From Bacillota bacterium (GTDB taxonomy: Bacteria > Bacillota > Clostridia > Acetivibrionales > JANLFN01), in assembly GCA_023421675.1 (NCBI GenBank), contig JAEZTC010000001.1, forward strand, positions 186,001 through 250,000: 64,000 nucleotides of DNA, in the 5' to 3' direction. Positions 18,162 through 27,345 of this stretch are shown here, piece by piece (position 1 is the stretch's first letter; every line of letters begins with the position of its first letter). The notes beneath the pieces are model-generated. The model saw only the letters and a program-made list of their open reading frames with translations, was not told where the DNA came from and did not search any database. The position numbers and the translations under genes were made by a program.

Positions 18162-18196
18162 TAGTAAAATTGTTAGTGAATATTAATTTCTAATAA

Positions 18197-18227
18197 AAAT
18201 GGCCTTTCCGATATGGAAAGGCCATTT
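18197..18227. terminator. Bidirectional terminator between nspC and the hydrogenase
   Basis: Perfect 13-bp stem AAATGGCCTTTCC / GGAAAGGCCATTT with a 5-base loop between two convergent genes. T-rich sequence follows on both sides. Confidence 0.85.
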
Positions 18228-18237
18228 GATTTATATA

Positions 18238-21200
18238 CTATTTTGATTTAATGTTATTTAAAGCAGCTTCTTCTATCTTCTGTCCGTTAAGCGTTACATA
18301 AATTCCTTCGCCCGCATGGTTTTCCTTCAGACGTATAGTCTTTACGCTTATGAATGGATCCATCTTAAGCTTCTTAACGTTGCTTGAAAATTGTTCGTAT
18401 AACTCTTTTGCACCCTTCTTAGAGCATGATTCACAGGTGCAAATAGTATATTCACGTGTTACGAATGCTGAATCTGCTTTTTTACGGATCTTTCCGCAAA
18501 GGCTGTCACCATTCTTGGTAGAGTAAGTTGTATGCAGCAGCTCATGAGCCCTATGGGAGTTCGCTTCACCGTAGAAGTCCTTATAAAGCCTGAGTATATC
18601 AGGGTTTTCCTGTGACTTACGATATTTCGAAGTCTTATCGATGTTAACAAGTATCTGCTGGCGTTTTTCCAATGCATCAACCTTTTCAGGTACAGGATGA
18701 CCTGCTCCGCAGATACATCCACCAGGACATGCCATAACTTCTATAAGGTCATATCCAACATCAATTCCCTGAATAATTTTTTCAATAATAGGCTCTGCAT
18801 TGTGCAACCCGCTAATAACGGCTACACGAACAATTGTACCATCTGCATCTATTGTAGATTCCTTAACACCTTCAAATCCGCGTATTTCCTCAAATTCAAG
18901 ATGATCAGTAAGAACCTTGCCTGTAAGCTTCTCCACAGCCATACGGAGTGCTGCTTCAGCAACACCGCCTGATGCTCCGAAGAGGATACCAGCACCTGAT
19001 ACCTGCTTGTATGGCTCATCAAATTCCTGTGGTTCAACATCATTGGTGTTTATTCTTGCAAGCTTGAGCATTTCAAACAATTCAGTTGTTGTAAGTACTG
19101 CATCAACATCACGAATTCCATCAGGAGCAAATTCGGGACGTGCAGCTTCATGTTTCTTTGCAAGACAAGGAACAATTGAAACTACATAAAGGTCATCCTT
19201 TTTAATACCTGAAAGCTGTGTAAAGTGATTTTTAACTGTCGCACCCATCATCATCTGTGGTGATTTGCAGCTTGATAGATGAGGTATAAGTTCAGGGTAA
19301 CGCTTTTCAACAAAGTTAACCCAACCTGGGCAGCAGGATGTAAACTGAGGCATAACACCCTTATTTTCTATTCTCTTAAGGAATTCAGTTGTTTCCTCAA
19401 CTATAGTCAAATCTGCAGCGAAGGTAAAATCAAATACCTTATCAAAGCCAAGTTTCTTAAGAAGTCCTGCCATGTAAGGAGATACTTCTTCAAATGGAAC
19501 ATTGAAGGTTTTTGATATCAAGCTTCTTACAGCTGGAGCAACAAAGGCTACAACGGTCTTGGACTGATCATTGATTGCTCTGAATACCTTGCCTCTTTCA
19601 CGACGGTAATCCAAAGCACCGCAAGGACATGCTGTTACGCACTGTCCGCAGCTTACGCAGTCAGTTTCCTGAAGCGGACGACCGCTCTTTGTACCAACAA
19701 GAAGACGTCCCTGTTTCATATAATAAGTCAGAACATCAGGGCCTTCGATTTCGGCACATGCTGCAATACAGCGTCCACAGGATATACACTTGTTGTGGTC
19801 ACGCATAATAAATGGATGATCATCTACAATCGGTATATATGGACGTTCATGTTCAGGGGTTTTATAGTCAACACTATGAGCTGTAGCTTCTGCTCTAAGG
19901 TCACAATCCATACGGTGAGTACACCCGCATTTAAGGCAGCGGCGTGCTTCCTCTCTAGCTTCCTCTTCAGTGTAGCCAAGCTCAACTTCATCAAAGTTGT
20001 TTTTACGTGCATCAAGGGATATTGCAGGCATTATTCCGCGAGGGATCTTAGGCATTTCTTCGAACTCCCATTTTGGAATATCTTCAAGTGATCCGCGGCT
20101 GCAGCTGTAATCAACGTTTTGTTCCTTAATATAGCCTTTCATAAGGAAGCTGTCCATAGACTCTGCTGCGTGGCGTCCTGCACTTACTGCCTGAATAACC
20201 GTTGCAGGTCCTGTTACACAGTCTCCGCCAGAGAAAATGTTAACTTCGGAGGTCTGCAATGTTTTTGGGTTTATCTCAATATCTCCCCATTTATTCAGCT
20301 TTACAGGGAGGTCATTATACAGGAACTGTGTGTTGGTGCTCTGACCAATTGCGCCTATAATTGTATCCGCTTCAATTACTACATCACTGCCTTCAACTGG
20401 TACCGGACGGCGGCGTCCTGAACGGTCTGGTTCGCCAAGCGTCATTTCAATACAGTGAAGCTGCTTTTTACCGTTTTCAACTGCTATCTTGTTGGGTGCC
20501 ATAAGGAAAATCATTTCAACACCTTCATGCAAAGCTTCTTCAACTTCATATGGCTCTGCAGGCATTTGATCCTTTGTACGGCGGTAAACAAGCTTAACTG
20601 ATTTTGCGCCTTTTCTTATGGCTGTACGTGCACAGTCAATGGCAGTATTACCACCACCGATTACTACAACCGTATCTCCAAGATTTATTTCCTTTCCCTT
20701 TGTAACCTGCTCGAGGTACTGAATACCCAGCCATACACCTTCAAGGTTTTCACCTTCAATATGCATTGGGGTTGCACGCCAGGAACCTATTGCAAGGTAA
20801 ACAGTATCAAAATCCTTATGCAGATCTTCGAGAAGAATATGAGTTCCGAGAGCTTTTCCGGTCATAATCTTGACGCCAAGCTTTTTCATTATGTCTATTT
20901 CCTTATCCAAAGTAGCCTTTGGAAGACGATATTCAGGAATTCCGTAGCGCATCATTCCGCCTGCGTGCGGCTGACGCTCAAATACTGTGACATCATGGCC
21001 GTTTATTGCACTGTAATAAGCTGCTGATAATCCTGAAGGACCTGCCCCGACTATTGCTATCTTTTTACCGGTAGCCGGTTTCTTTTCAGGAATCCATGGC
21101 TGTTCCTGAGCCATGTCCCAGTCTGCAGCAAAACGTTTTACATTGTTGATGGCAACAGGCTTGTCAACAAGGTTACGTCTGCACTGTGCTTCACAAGGAT

Positions 21201-21669
21201 GTGGGCAAACACGTCCGCAGACAACCGGGAACGGGTTACTGTCTTTAATAACCTGAACTGCTACTTCATAGTTTCCATTTCCAACCTGACGAAGGTATGA
21301 CTGGATGTCTACATTTGCAGGACAAGTCATAACACATGGTGCGACACAATCGGCATTATGATCTGAAAGCAGCTGCTCAAGACGTACTTTTCTGTAATTC
21401 TCAAGTTTTGGACTGTTGGTGCATATGATCATACCCTCTTTAATAGGAGTTTGACATGCTTTTACATCGCGTTCTCCATTCGGGCCTAACTCAACAACAC
21501 ATAAACCACAGTTTCCGTTTGACCTTTCAAGCCTTATATCATAACACAGGTGCGGGATATGTATACCCTCCTGGAGTAAGGCCTGAAGAATGGTGAGATT
21601 TTCATAAACCTCAATTTCACGATTGTTAACAGTTACCTTAATACGATTTTGATTAGATAAAGTTTTCAT
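18238..21669 (-). CDS. Fused NAD(P)H-linked [FeFe] hydrogenase with GltD-like flavin domain
   Basis: An 1143-residue soluble enzyme joining H2 production or uptake to a pyridine nucleotide. Domains in order: a plant-type [2Fe-2S] domain (Cys42, 54, 57, 72); a GltD/Fer4_20-type module with an FAD loop (VGAGPSGLSAAYYSA, about 208) and an NAD(P) loop (VVVIGGGNTAIDCART, about 335); cysteine-rich CLKCGCTHRMDC; two [4Fe-4S] sites (CISCGRCIAAC and CVSCGQCVTAC); and the H-cluster domain with TSCCPGW (about 775), SSCKSPQMMMG and MACPGGCICGAGHP (about 978). The hydrogenase small-subunit-like tail and a C-terminal thioredoxin-like [2Fe-2S] segment (CTCESCSKKG) follow. The GltD part replaces the separate diaphorase subunit of multimeric hydrogenases. 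SD TGAGGTAG precedes the ATG. The last active-site motif differs from the usual GGGQP ending. Confidence 0.92.
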   Translation of the reverse strand: MKTLSNQNRIKVTVNNREIEVYENLTILQALLQEGIHIPHLCYDIRLERSNGNCGLCVVELGPNGERDVKACQTPIKEGMIICTNSPKLENYRKVRLEQLLSDHNADCVAPCVMTCPANVDIQSYLRQVGNGNYEVAVQVIKDSNPFPVVCGRVCPHPCEAQCRRNLVDKPVAINNVKRFAADWDMAQEQPWIPEKKPATGKKIAIVGAGPSGLSAAYYSAINGHDVTVFERQPHAGGMMRYGIPEYRLPKATLDKEIDIMKKLGVKIMTGKALGTHILLEDLHKDFDTVYLAIGSWRATPMHIEGENLEGVWLGIQYLEQVTKGKEINLGDTVVVIGGGNTAIDCARTAIRKGAKSVKLVYRRTKDQMPAEPYEVEEALHEGVEMIFLMAPNKIAVENGKKQLHCIEMTLGEPDRSGRRRPVPVEGSDVVIEADTIIGAIGQSTNTQFLYNDLPVKLNKWGDIEINPKTLQTSEVNIFSGGDCVTGPATVIQAVSAGRHAAESMDSFLMKGYIKEQNVDYSCSRGSLEDIPKWEFEEMPKIPRGIMPAISLDARKNNFDEVELGYTEEEAREEARRCLKCGCTHRMDCDLRAEATAHSVDYKTPEHERPYIPIVDDHPFIMRDHNKCISCGRCIAACAEIEGPDVLTYYMKQGRLLVGTKSGRPLQETDCVSCGQCVTACPCGALDYRRERGKVFRAINDQSKTVVAFVAPAVRSLISKTFNVPFEEVSPYMAGLLKKLGFDKVFDFTFAADLTIVEETTEFLKRIENKGVMPQFTSCCPGWVNFVEKRYPELIPHLSSCKSPQMMMGATVKNHFTQLSGIKKDDLYVVSIVPCLAKKHEAARPEFAPDGIRDVDAVLTTTELFEMLKLARINTNDVEPQEFDEPYKQVSGAGILFGASGGVAEAALRMAVEKLTGKVLTDHLEFEEIRGFEGVKESTIDADGTIVRVAVISGLHNAEPIIEKIIQGIDVGYDLIEVMACPGGCICGAGHPVPEKVDALEKRQQILVNIDKTSKYRKSQENPDILRLYKDFYGEANSHRAHELLHTTYSTKNGDSLCGKIRKKADSAFVTREYTICTCESCSKKGAKELYEQFSSNVKKLKMDPFISVKTIRLKENHAGEGIYVTLNGQKIEEAALNNIKSK

Positions 21670-21722
21670 CGTTTCTACCTCACGTTCTACATTTTTTAAT
21701 TATATTTTGGTGAATATGTATA

Positions 21723-21732
21723 TTGTATACAA
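21723..21732 (-). promoter_or_regulatory. TTGTATACAA palindrome upstream of the hydrogenase
   Basis: Ten-base palindrome 53 bases before the hydrogenase start. The same ten bases occur 64 bases before the PFOR start (36676-36685). Possibly a shared operator of these two ferredoxin/hydrogen-linked genes. A chance match in AT-rich DNA cannot be excluded. Confidence 0.35.
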
Positions 21733-21884
21733 ATTCACAGCTTATACCGTATCAAATAATGCTACTTATATATTATAACGGAGATATTGTATTTTGTCTT
21801 CTATTATGAGACAAAATTTGTGAAAAAATTAATTATCTTTTTTGTTAATAGTGCAATATCATAAAAAGGTGATTTTTCTGACAA

Positions 21885-21908
21885 AAAAAGCTGCCTTAGC
21901 AGCTTTTT
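21885..21908 (-). terminator. Terminator of the PadR/ferredoxin/membrane-protein operon
   Basis: AAAAAGCTGC-CTTA-GCAGCTTTTT hairpin. Read on the minus strand it follows the membrane-protein gene and ends in a T-run. Confidence 0.85.
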
Positions 21909-21918
21909 ATTATGGTAA

Positions 21919-22386
21919 TTATTTTGACTTTAAAAAAGTTCTATAACTTATTGGTAAATGACCTATAGAAAATATAAGAACGATAAGACCCATAATCCAG
22001 GAATTCATCCCAACTGATGCAAAACCCATATACATTATTGGGCTTATTGCCATTGGTATTGGAATTTTACACATTGGACTGAAAAGAAGCTTAAACCTTC
22101 GTTTGCAAGCAAAAAATCTCAGCCAACAAATATAATAAAAAGCAAGTGCCAAGGCCATCCCAATATAAGATACGGTACCTGTTACACCTTCAAACCTTGT
22201 GTAAACAAGCAGCGGTACAAGTGTATAACCAATCTGGCCTAACCGTTCAAATATTTCTGCTGCCTTCAACCAGCCTTTAAGCTTGACTGCAGCAGGGTAA
22301 TCAACCGGGGGAAATGCAATTACCAAAATATTCGGTAAAAGTATTGCAAATGATATTAAAAGCCCTTCCCAATGAAAAGTGATCAT
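21919..22386 (-). CDS. Small polytopic membrane protein, unknown function
   Basis: A 155-residue protein with four or five hydrophobic helices (GLLISFAILLPNILVIAF, LGQIGYTLVPLLVY, YIGMALALAFYYICWL, a segment around PIPMAISPIMYM, and IMGLIVLIFSIGHLPI). I do not recognise the family. Its ATG overlaps the stop of the preceding flavodoxin-ferredoxin gene by four bases (ATGA), so it is translationally coupled as the third gene of the PadR operon. It could be a membrane partner of the redox protein, but nothing in the sequence proves that. Confidence 0.7.
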   Translation of the reverse strand: MITFHWEGLLISFAILLPNILVIAFPPVDYPAAVKLKGWLKAAEIFERLGQIGYTLVPLLVYTRFEGVTGTVSYIGMALALAFYYICWLRFFACKRRFKLLFSPMCKIPIPMAISPIMYMGFASVGMNSWIMGLIVLIFSIGHLPISYRTFLKSK

Positions 22387-23162
22387 ATTCTTTCATCCTT
22401 AATAGTGAGATTTTCTCTGCCTTTTACAACTGAAACCTCTTTACCTGCTAGCTTAACGGTTATAGCACTGTTAGGGCAATATGCTGCACAGCGCATGCAA
22501 AACTCACATGAAGGATGATGCACAGGTACCTCTTTCATGCTGATATTATTTACAGTACATTCTTTTACACATTGGCCGCACTTTGTACAGGAACTATTTA
22601 CAGTAAATTTGCTGAACTTTCGCATAAATATCCAGGGGAGAGGAGTAGCTCTGCTTAAAAAGGACACAAAACCTGAACCTCTATAGTCTGATTTCCATTT
22701 TGCCAAACCTTCTAATAGATCCTTGGAGAATTGTTCTGTTTTTATTATTGCGCTTTCCAGACGTTCTCTATTTAACTTGTCATCAGCAGTTCCATGAAAC
22801 ATATTGTTCGGCATACTGATTTCGCATAGCCCCTTAACATTGTAACCTTTTGATTTAAGCAGCTTGTACAGGGGACTAATTATGCCTGAAGATGAATTAA
22901 GTGTTATGAGTACAAAAACCTCTAAGCCATTGACCCTGGGAAGAGATTTTAAAAATTTCCATACGTAAGGCGACGCTGATTGCGAATTTATAGGAAATGC
23001 AAAGCCTGTTAAACCATCTTTTTCAGGTATTGTAAAGTTATTCTTTTTAATCTCATGAAGTTTTACATTAACATTTTCAACTTCAAGGCTCTTTTTCATA
23101 ACATCAAGTAATTTTAACGTATTACCTGTTCCGCTGAAGTAATAGATTATTATATTTTTCAC
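22383..23162 (-). CDS. EFR1-type flavodoxin/ferredoxin fusion protein
   Basis: Electron-transfer protein with an N-terminal flavodoxin fold (IIIYYFSGTGNTLKLLDVMK, the FMN phosphate loop) and two C-terminal [4Fe-4S] binding sets (CTKCGQCVKEC and CEFCMRCAAYC). The GTG at 23162 is chosen because GGAGG lies eight bases before it and the protein then begins directly with the flavodoxin strand; an ATG at 23177 would overlap the regulator gene. Length is about 259 residues, usual for the EFR1 (EF-hand-like flavodoxin-ferredoxin) family. It is the second gene of a PadR-led operon. Its electron donor and acceptor are unknown. Confidence 0.85.
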   Translation of the reverse strand: MKNIIIYYFSGTGNTLKLLDVMKKSLEVENVNVKLHEIKKNNFTIPEKDGLTGFAFPINSQSASPYVWKFLKSLPRVNGLEVFVLITLNSSSGIISPLYKLLKSKGYNVKGLCEISMPNNMFHGTADDKLNRERLESAIIKTEQFSKDLLEGLAKWKSDYRGSGFVSFLSRATPLPWIFMRKFSKFTVNSSCTKCGQCVKECTVNNISMKEVPVHHPSCEFCMRCAAYCPNSAITVKLAGKEVSVVKGRENLTIKDERI

Positions 23163-23163
23163 G

Positions 23164-23730
23164 TCATTTTCCTCCATTATCTTTTTTGTCTTTGAGCCTT
23201 TTCAGTACATCTTTACACCAATCGGTATAAGCTTGAGACACCTTTTCGCCAAAGTCTATAACCATTAGAACTTCCTGGTGATTATCATGCAAATCAGTAA
23301 TTTTTTCTACCTCATTTTTGAATTGCGCAAAAAGATTAAGCTGGCATTTGTGAAACTTATAAAAATCTTTAACATGGTCAATAATAACTTCCTTTTGTGT
23401 CAGGTTTGAAAAATAAAGCTTAAGCAACAGTTCGAACCTGACTATTTCTTTTTCTACCGGTTGAGCAAGCCATTCTTTTAGTACATTTAGCCCTGGTTCT
23501 GTAATTGAATATTGCTTACGTTCCTTTTTTGTATCTTTATTTAGCCTGTTTACTGTTACAAGACCACGGCTTTCCAATTTCGCAAGCTCAGGGTATATCT
23601 GACCGTAACTCTCACTCCAGAAGTTTGAAAATCTGATATCAACTATCTTTTTAATTTCGTACCCTGTTAAAGGCTGCTCACTTAATAATCCAAGTATAAG
23701 AAACTGTGTTTTACTTTTTGAACTCTTCAT
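23164..23730 (-). CDS. PadR-family transcriptional regulator with Vir-type C-terminal domain
   Basis: A 188-residue regulator. The winged-helix part begins KTQFLILGLLSEQPLTGYEI and continues with FWSESYGQIYPELAKLESRG. A four-helix C-terminal region (LLKLYFSNLTQKEVI onward) resembles the Vir domain of longer PadR proteins. The ATG at 23730 is preferred: the alternative ATG at 23775 lies inside the predicted -10 box, and an AGAGGT precedes 23730. It is the first gene of a three-gene operon with the flavodoxin-ferredoxin and membrane protein, which it probably controls. Confidence 0.88.
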   Translation of the reverse strand: MKSSKSKTQFLILGLLSEQPLTGYEIKKIVDIRFSNFWSESYGQIYPELAKLESRGLVTVNRLNKDTKKERKQYSITEPGLNVLKEWLAQPVEKEIVRFELLLKLYFSNLTQKEVIIDHVKDFYKFHKCQLNLFAQFKNEVEKITDLHDNHQEVLMVIDFGEKVSQAYTDWCKDVLKRLKDKKDNGGK

Positions 23731-23773
23731 AACATTTTTACCTCTATATTTATCAAATATATCTTTTAGATAC

Positions 23774-23802
23774 ATATTATTTTTCTTTGGCTAAGTTGTC
23801 AA
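23774..23802 (-). promoter_or_regulatory. Promoter of the PadR/ferredoxin operon
   Basis: On the minus strand: TTGACA (23802-23797), 17-base spacer, TAATAT (23779-23774). An AT-rich palindrome ATATTT-GAT-AAATAT lies just downstream, before the regulator start, and could be its operator. Confidence 0.75.
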
Positions 23803-24093
23803 TAATATTTTAAATGGGAAATTTATACAAATGTTTATGTTTTGATGGTATTATTTAATTGACAGGTTATAATCAAAATTAAAAAAGTCACACCTTTAAG
23901 CGAACATCATAATATAATACTAGATTATCTCATAAAATTGCATTATTCCTGATAAGCTTGGCATAGCAATGGCAGATGGACAAGGAGTTCCGCTTGAAAG
24001 GACCTTAGTCAGCCTCATTAAAAAGTGTTTCCAGCACTTTTGGTGTGCCTTTGGTGTGACAATTCATTTGGCACAATGGGAGTGGAGGATAAA
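23803..24093. other. Gene-free stretch with a possible short coding relic
   Basis: AT-rich intergenic DNA. Around 23946-24050 the plus strand has an open stretch reading KLGIAMADGQGVPLERTLVS without a start or ribosome binding site. It looks more protein-like than its surroundings but I cannot match it to a family. Confidence 0.3.
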
Positions 24094-24966
24094 ATGCTTC
24101 AAACCATTCTGCAAGTCTTTAAAGCTTTAAAGGATTTATGGGATATAGGCCATGAAATTATTAGTTACCATATAATTGATAAACTTTATTATAAAGGGAT
24201 AAAGGGCGAGAGCTTTTATTTCAAAAGTTACTGTAAGCACTTAACCCTTTATAAAAATGGTCATGGTATTTTAATTGAAAGTTGCTATATACGCGTTCTT
24301 GATGATGAGAACTTTACAAATTTTTATAGGGAACTTGATATCAGCGATGGTAAAAAATATGTTTGTTTCAATAAATCACTGCATGAGCTTAAAAATGTAA
24401 GCCATACAAAAAGATTTACTGAAATGGGCTTCTGGTGCGATGCCGACGGTGATAAATCCAATAATCTTATAAGAAGAATAACACAGGTAGAAAGTAATAA
24501 TAATAAAGTATTGAAGTGGGACTTTGAAATTGATAAAAGGGTTTTAAAATCCAAGAAAAAGAAGATTTTTTATCTGACATATGCTTTAAGTATTCCAGGT
24601 ATGTTTCCGGTTCAAGACGGCTATCTGGATACTGAGAACCTTCCCGAGGAGGACTATAGCTTTTGTTCATCCCTACAGGTTAAAACACGGATCAGGGAGC
24701 TTAAATACATCTTCTCTCTTGAAAAAGGCATTGAACTTATAACACCTCCGATATTTAATGAAACGTGCTGCAAAAAAAAGTTTAATGATCGGGATAGAAA
24801 TAAAACTTTAAGGCTAGAATATAAAAATGAAATTTTCTATGACAAATATAGCGTTACCGTAATGAATCCCAAGTATCAGAATTCTATTTCGGTTTTATGG
24901 GGCATTGGAGAACGGGTAGAAGAGGGAGGAATGGAAATGTTGCTTGATAAAGAGACCGGAACATGA
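24094..24966 (+). CDS. Hypothetical protein
   Basis: A 290-residue protein that I do not recognise. The ATG at 24094 follows a perfect GGAGG at 24084-24088; the frame is open upstream to 24025 without another good start. The sequence is hydrophilic and rich in Lys, Tyr and charged residues, with no signal peptide or membrane helix. Segments such as RRITQVESNNNKVLKWDFEI suggest a globular beta-rich cytosolic protein. It stands alone between the PadR operon and a small hairpin terminator at 25003. Composition is slightly more AT-rich than the metabolic genes, compatible with accessory DNA. Confidence 0.75.
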   Translation: MLQTILQVFKALKDLWDIGHEIISYHIIDKLYYKGIKGESFYFKSYCKHLTLYKNGHGILIESCYIRVLDDENFTNFYRELDISDGKKYVCFNKSLHELKNVSHTKRFTEMGFWCDADGDKSNNLIRRITQVESNNNKVLKWDFEIDKRVLKSKKKKIFYLTYALSIPGMFPVQDGYLDTENLPEEDYSFCSSLQVKTRIRELKYIFSLEKGIELITPPIFNETCCKKKFNDRDRNKTLRLEYKNEIFYDKYSVTVMNPKYQNSISVLWGIGERVEEGGMEMLLDKETGT

Positions 24967-25002
24967 CAATAAGCTTATGAAAAAATTAATAAAAGACTAA
25001 TG

Positions 25003-25032
25003 AAAAGGATTACAGTGCGGTAATCTTTTTCT
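25003..25032 (+). terminator. Terminator after the hypothetical gene
   Basis: AAAAGGATTAC / GTAATCTTTT hairpin with one bulged G, followed by TTTCTTTTTCC. Confidence 0.65.
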
Positions 25033-25136
25033 TTTTCCCTAAAATTCATCTTCACAATTTATATAATTGCTGTTATTCGACTTTTAAGGTATAATTTAAC
25101 TACAAAAGAACCATATGTTGGTAAAGGGATTGTAAA

Positions 25137-25325
25137 ATGGATAATTTTCTTATAAAGAAGATTAATGATCTCAGTGAGTTACATAATTGTGTAAAAGTCA
25201 TACAGCAGTCTTTTATTACTGTAGCTAAACAATTTAATTTAACTAAGGAAAACGCTCCTACTAATGCTCAAGCACCTTCCATTCGGAGTGTGTTTTATGG
25301 AAAAACAGGTATTCTAAAAGATTAA
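25137..25325 (+). pseudogene. Truncated GNAT acetyltransferase (N-terminal fragment)
   Basis: A 62-codon frame beginning MDNFLIKKINDLSELHNCVK and containing SFITVAKQFNLTKENAPTNA, the characteristic N-terminal part of a group of GNAT acetyltransferases. After that motif the sequence changes to an unrelated tail and stops; the acetyl-CoA-binding core is missing. A start with moderate ribosome binding sequence (GTAAAGGGA) is retained. Best read as a remnant with a deletion, though a short expressed peptide is possible. Confidence 0.6.
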
Positions 25326-25346
25326 CATAAGAAAGAGGACAATTAT

Positions 25347-25781
25347 ATGGAGAATAATAGCCTTATTATGGACAAGTCCCATATGCCTTCAATGGAGGAA
25401 ATAGCTGCTCTTATAGAACCTGAAGCCAGAGAAATGTGGCTGAATTTCACCAGTTATATTGAAGCAGACTTTAAATCAAAAGCGCAAATTGTCTATAGTG
25501 TTTGCGCCGGAAAACCGGGATGGAACGTGAAGTACAAAAAAAGCGGAAAGGCTCTTTGCACACTGTATCCTGAAAAGGATTTTTTTATTGCACTTGTCGT
25601 GCTGGGCCAGGATGACAGGGATGACTTTGATGCTACAAGGGATGGGTATTGTACATACATCAGGGAATTATATGATAACTGCAAGCTGTTTAACGGAACA
25701 AAGTGGCTGATGATCAACGTAACGGATCCATGGGTTTTTGAGGATGTAAAAAGGCTTATGATGCTTAAGGTAAAAAAGTAA
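25347..25781 (+). CDS. DUF3788 family protein
   Basis: A 144-residue cytosolic protein of the DUF3788 family, recognised by the central KPGWNVKYKKSGKALCTLYP and the FFIALVVLG strand that follows. Such proteins have an alpha/beta fold of the kind used to bind small ligands, but their function is not established. Ribosome binding sequence AAAGAGGAC lies before the ATG. It begins 21 bases after the truncated acetyltransferase fragment and could share its promoter. Confidence 0.8.
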   Translation: MENNSLIMDKSHMPSMEEIAALIEPEAREMWLNFTSYIEADFKSKAQIVYSVCAGKPGWNVKYKKSGKALCTLYPEKDFFIALVVLGQDDRDDFDATRDGYCTYIRELYDNCKLFNGTKWLMINVTDPWVFEDVKRLMMLKVKK

Positions 25782-25827
25782 TTTATAAATATGCTTTTGA
25801 TAAATCTACACTTTTAGGAGAGATTTT

Positions 25828-27267
25828 ATGAAAAAAATCATTGTGCTTGTTGCCTTTTTAATTACAAACCTATGCTTTGTATCCATATCAAGTGCTGAGC
25901 CATCTGTTGTTGAAAATGATGAAGTGAGGTTATATATTGATGGGAAGCAGTGTGAATATAATAGTAGTCTTATTATATCAAATGAAAGTTTTCTGTCTCC
26001 CATGGAAATGATTTTATCAGACCTTGGAATCACAAATGATAATGAACATATCATTTGGAGTAGTGACAGGAAAAGTGTTTCAATTATTAAGGATAAAATA
26101 AATATTAACCTGATTATAAACAGCCGTAAAGCAAAGGTCAATGGGAAGGAAATAATGTTAAACGCCTCACCTGTTATTTACAAAGGAAATGTATATATAC
26201 CTTTAAGATTTATAGCAGAGAGTTTAGGTGGGAAGGTTTCGTGGGGTGAGGAATCGAAAAGTATTTTTATATATGATAACGTGACTGCAAATAAGGTCAA
26301 GGACTATATAACAAAAGCTTTTTCCACTTTTCGTTCATCAGATAAATATAAGTTGACCATGAAAGAAAACCATGAATATAACAGCTATTCAGAAGAAGAA
26401 TATACCATTTTTGAAATTGATCGAAAGAAAAATCTTTCTCATTTTCAGATGTATGAGACTCGAAATAATACTGTAACTTCGAACGAGACATATCTATATA
26501 ATAATTTATTATTTAATAGGTCTAACGATGGTAAGTGGATTTGGATAGAAAGTAATAATGATAAATTATTAAACAGCATTTTTTCAGACTACTTAAAATT
26601 AAACTTTGTTGAAAGTGATAGTTTTGGTTTTAGCTTAAATGATCAAAACACTGATCAGGTAATTTTAAAAAGTTATGGTCACTTAAATAGATTTTTTGGG
26701 AAGGATGTTAGTTCCTCTAATATAGAGATTGTAATTAATAAAAAAACTGGTACATTTGAGAAGATAAGTCTTAATGCTTACAGTACCGATGATAATATGT
26801 CTGTCGTAATAGAACTTAATGGTTTTGATTTTGAAATATCTGTCCCTGATGAAGTTACTGGTGCTATATTAGTAGAAGAGGAAAAGTACGATGAAGCGCT
26901 ACTTCACTACGATAAGTCAATACAAAATCATCCTGATAATGTGCAGCTTTATGTTGCGAAAATAGAGGTTTTAAGGGAGCTTAACAGACTTGATGAAGCA
27001 TTAACTACTTGTGATAGATTCATTAATCTGAAGGCAGAAAATTCTACTATCTTGATGGCAAAAGCAGAAATACTGGTAGATTTAGAAAGACTGGAAGAAG
27101 CCCTGCAGTGTTATGATAAAGTAATCAAACTCGATCCATCTAATTATGAGGTGTATAGTGAAAAGGCTCATGTACTTATTAGCTTGGATAGACTTGATGA
27201 AGCACTGGAATGTTTAAATACTGCTTCGGATATGCTTGAACAAAGTTTACAAGTTGATGAGGAATAG
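25828..27267 (+). CDS. Secreted protein: copper-amine-oxidase-N-like stalk plus TPR repeats
   Basis: A 479-residue exported protein. A signal peptide (MKKIIVLVAFLITNLCFVSI, cut near SSA-E) is followed by a copper amine oxidase N-terminal-like domain (about 35-150) with the typical NGKEIMLNASPVIYKGNVYI and PLRFIAESLGGKVSWGEE segments. The domain name is historical; it carries no oxidase activity here. A middle beta-rich region (about 155-330) resembles lipoprotein-like DUF domains. Three or four TPR units (EKYDEALLHYDKSIQNHPDN and similar) end the protein. It is likely a cell-surface scaffold, or binds peptides or wall polymers. A terminator follows at 27304. Confidence 0.82.
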   Translation: MKKIIVLVAFLITNLCFVSISSAEPSVVENDEVRLYIDGKQCEYNSSLIISNESFLSPMEMILSDLGITNDNEHIIWSSDRKSVSIIKDKININLIINSRKAKVNGKEIMLNASPVIYKGNVYIPLRFIAESLGGKVSWGEESKSIFIYDNVTANKVKDYITKAFSTFRSSDKYKLTMKENHEYNSYSEEEYTIFEIDRKKNLSHFQMYETRNNTVTSNETYLYNNLLFNRSNDGKWIWIESNNDKLLNSIFSDYLKLNFVESDSFGFSLNDQNTDQVILKSYGHLNRFFGKDVSSSNIEIVINKKTGTFEKISLNAYSTDDNMSVVIELNGFDFEISVPDEVTGAILVEEEKYDEALLHYDKSIQNHPDNVQLYVAKIEVLRELNRLDEALTTCDRFINLKAENSTILMAKAEILVDLERLEEALQCYDKVIKLDPSNYEVYSEKAHVLISLDRLDEALECLNTASDMLEQSLQVDEE

Positions 27268-27303
27268 AACTTACATCATAATCGGGGGTAGAATAGAGGG
27301 ATT

Positions 27304-27330
27304 GGGGGCGCTTATGCGTCCCCTTTTAGT
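27304..27330 (+). terminator. Terminator after the TPR protein
   Basis: GGGGGCG-CTTATG-CGTCCCC hairpin (27304-27323), then TTTTAGTTTTATTT. Confidence 0.8.
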
Positions 27331-27345
27331 TTTATTTAATGTTAT

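Noticed and set aside
21780..21850. Rex-type operator (TTGTGAAA...) upstream of the hydrogenase
   Set aside because: Only half-sites (TTGTGAAAA and TTGTTAA) are visible, without the correctly spaced inverted partner.
23940..24060. Insertion-sequence or integrase remnant
   Set aside because: An open stretch exists but matches no transposase or recombinase motif I know, and no terminal inverted repeats or target duplications were seen.
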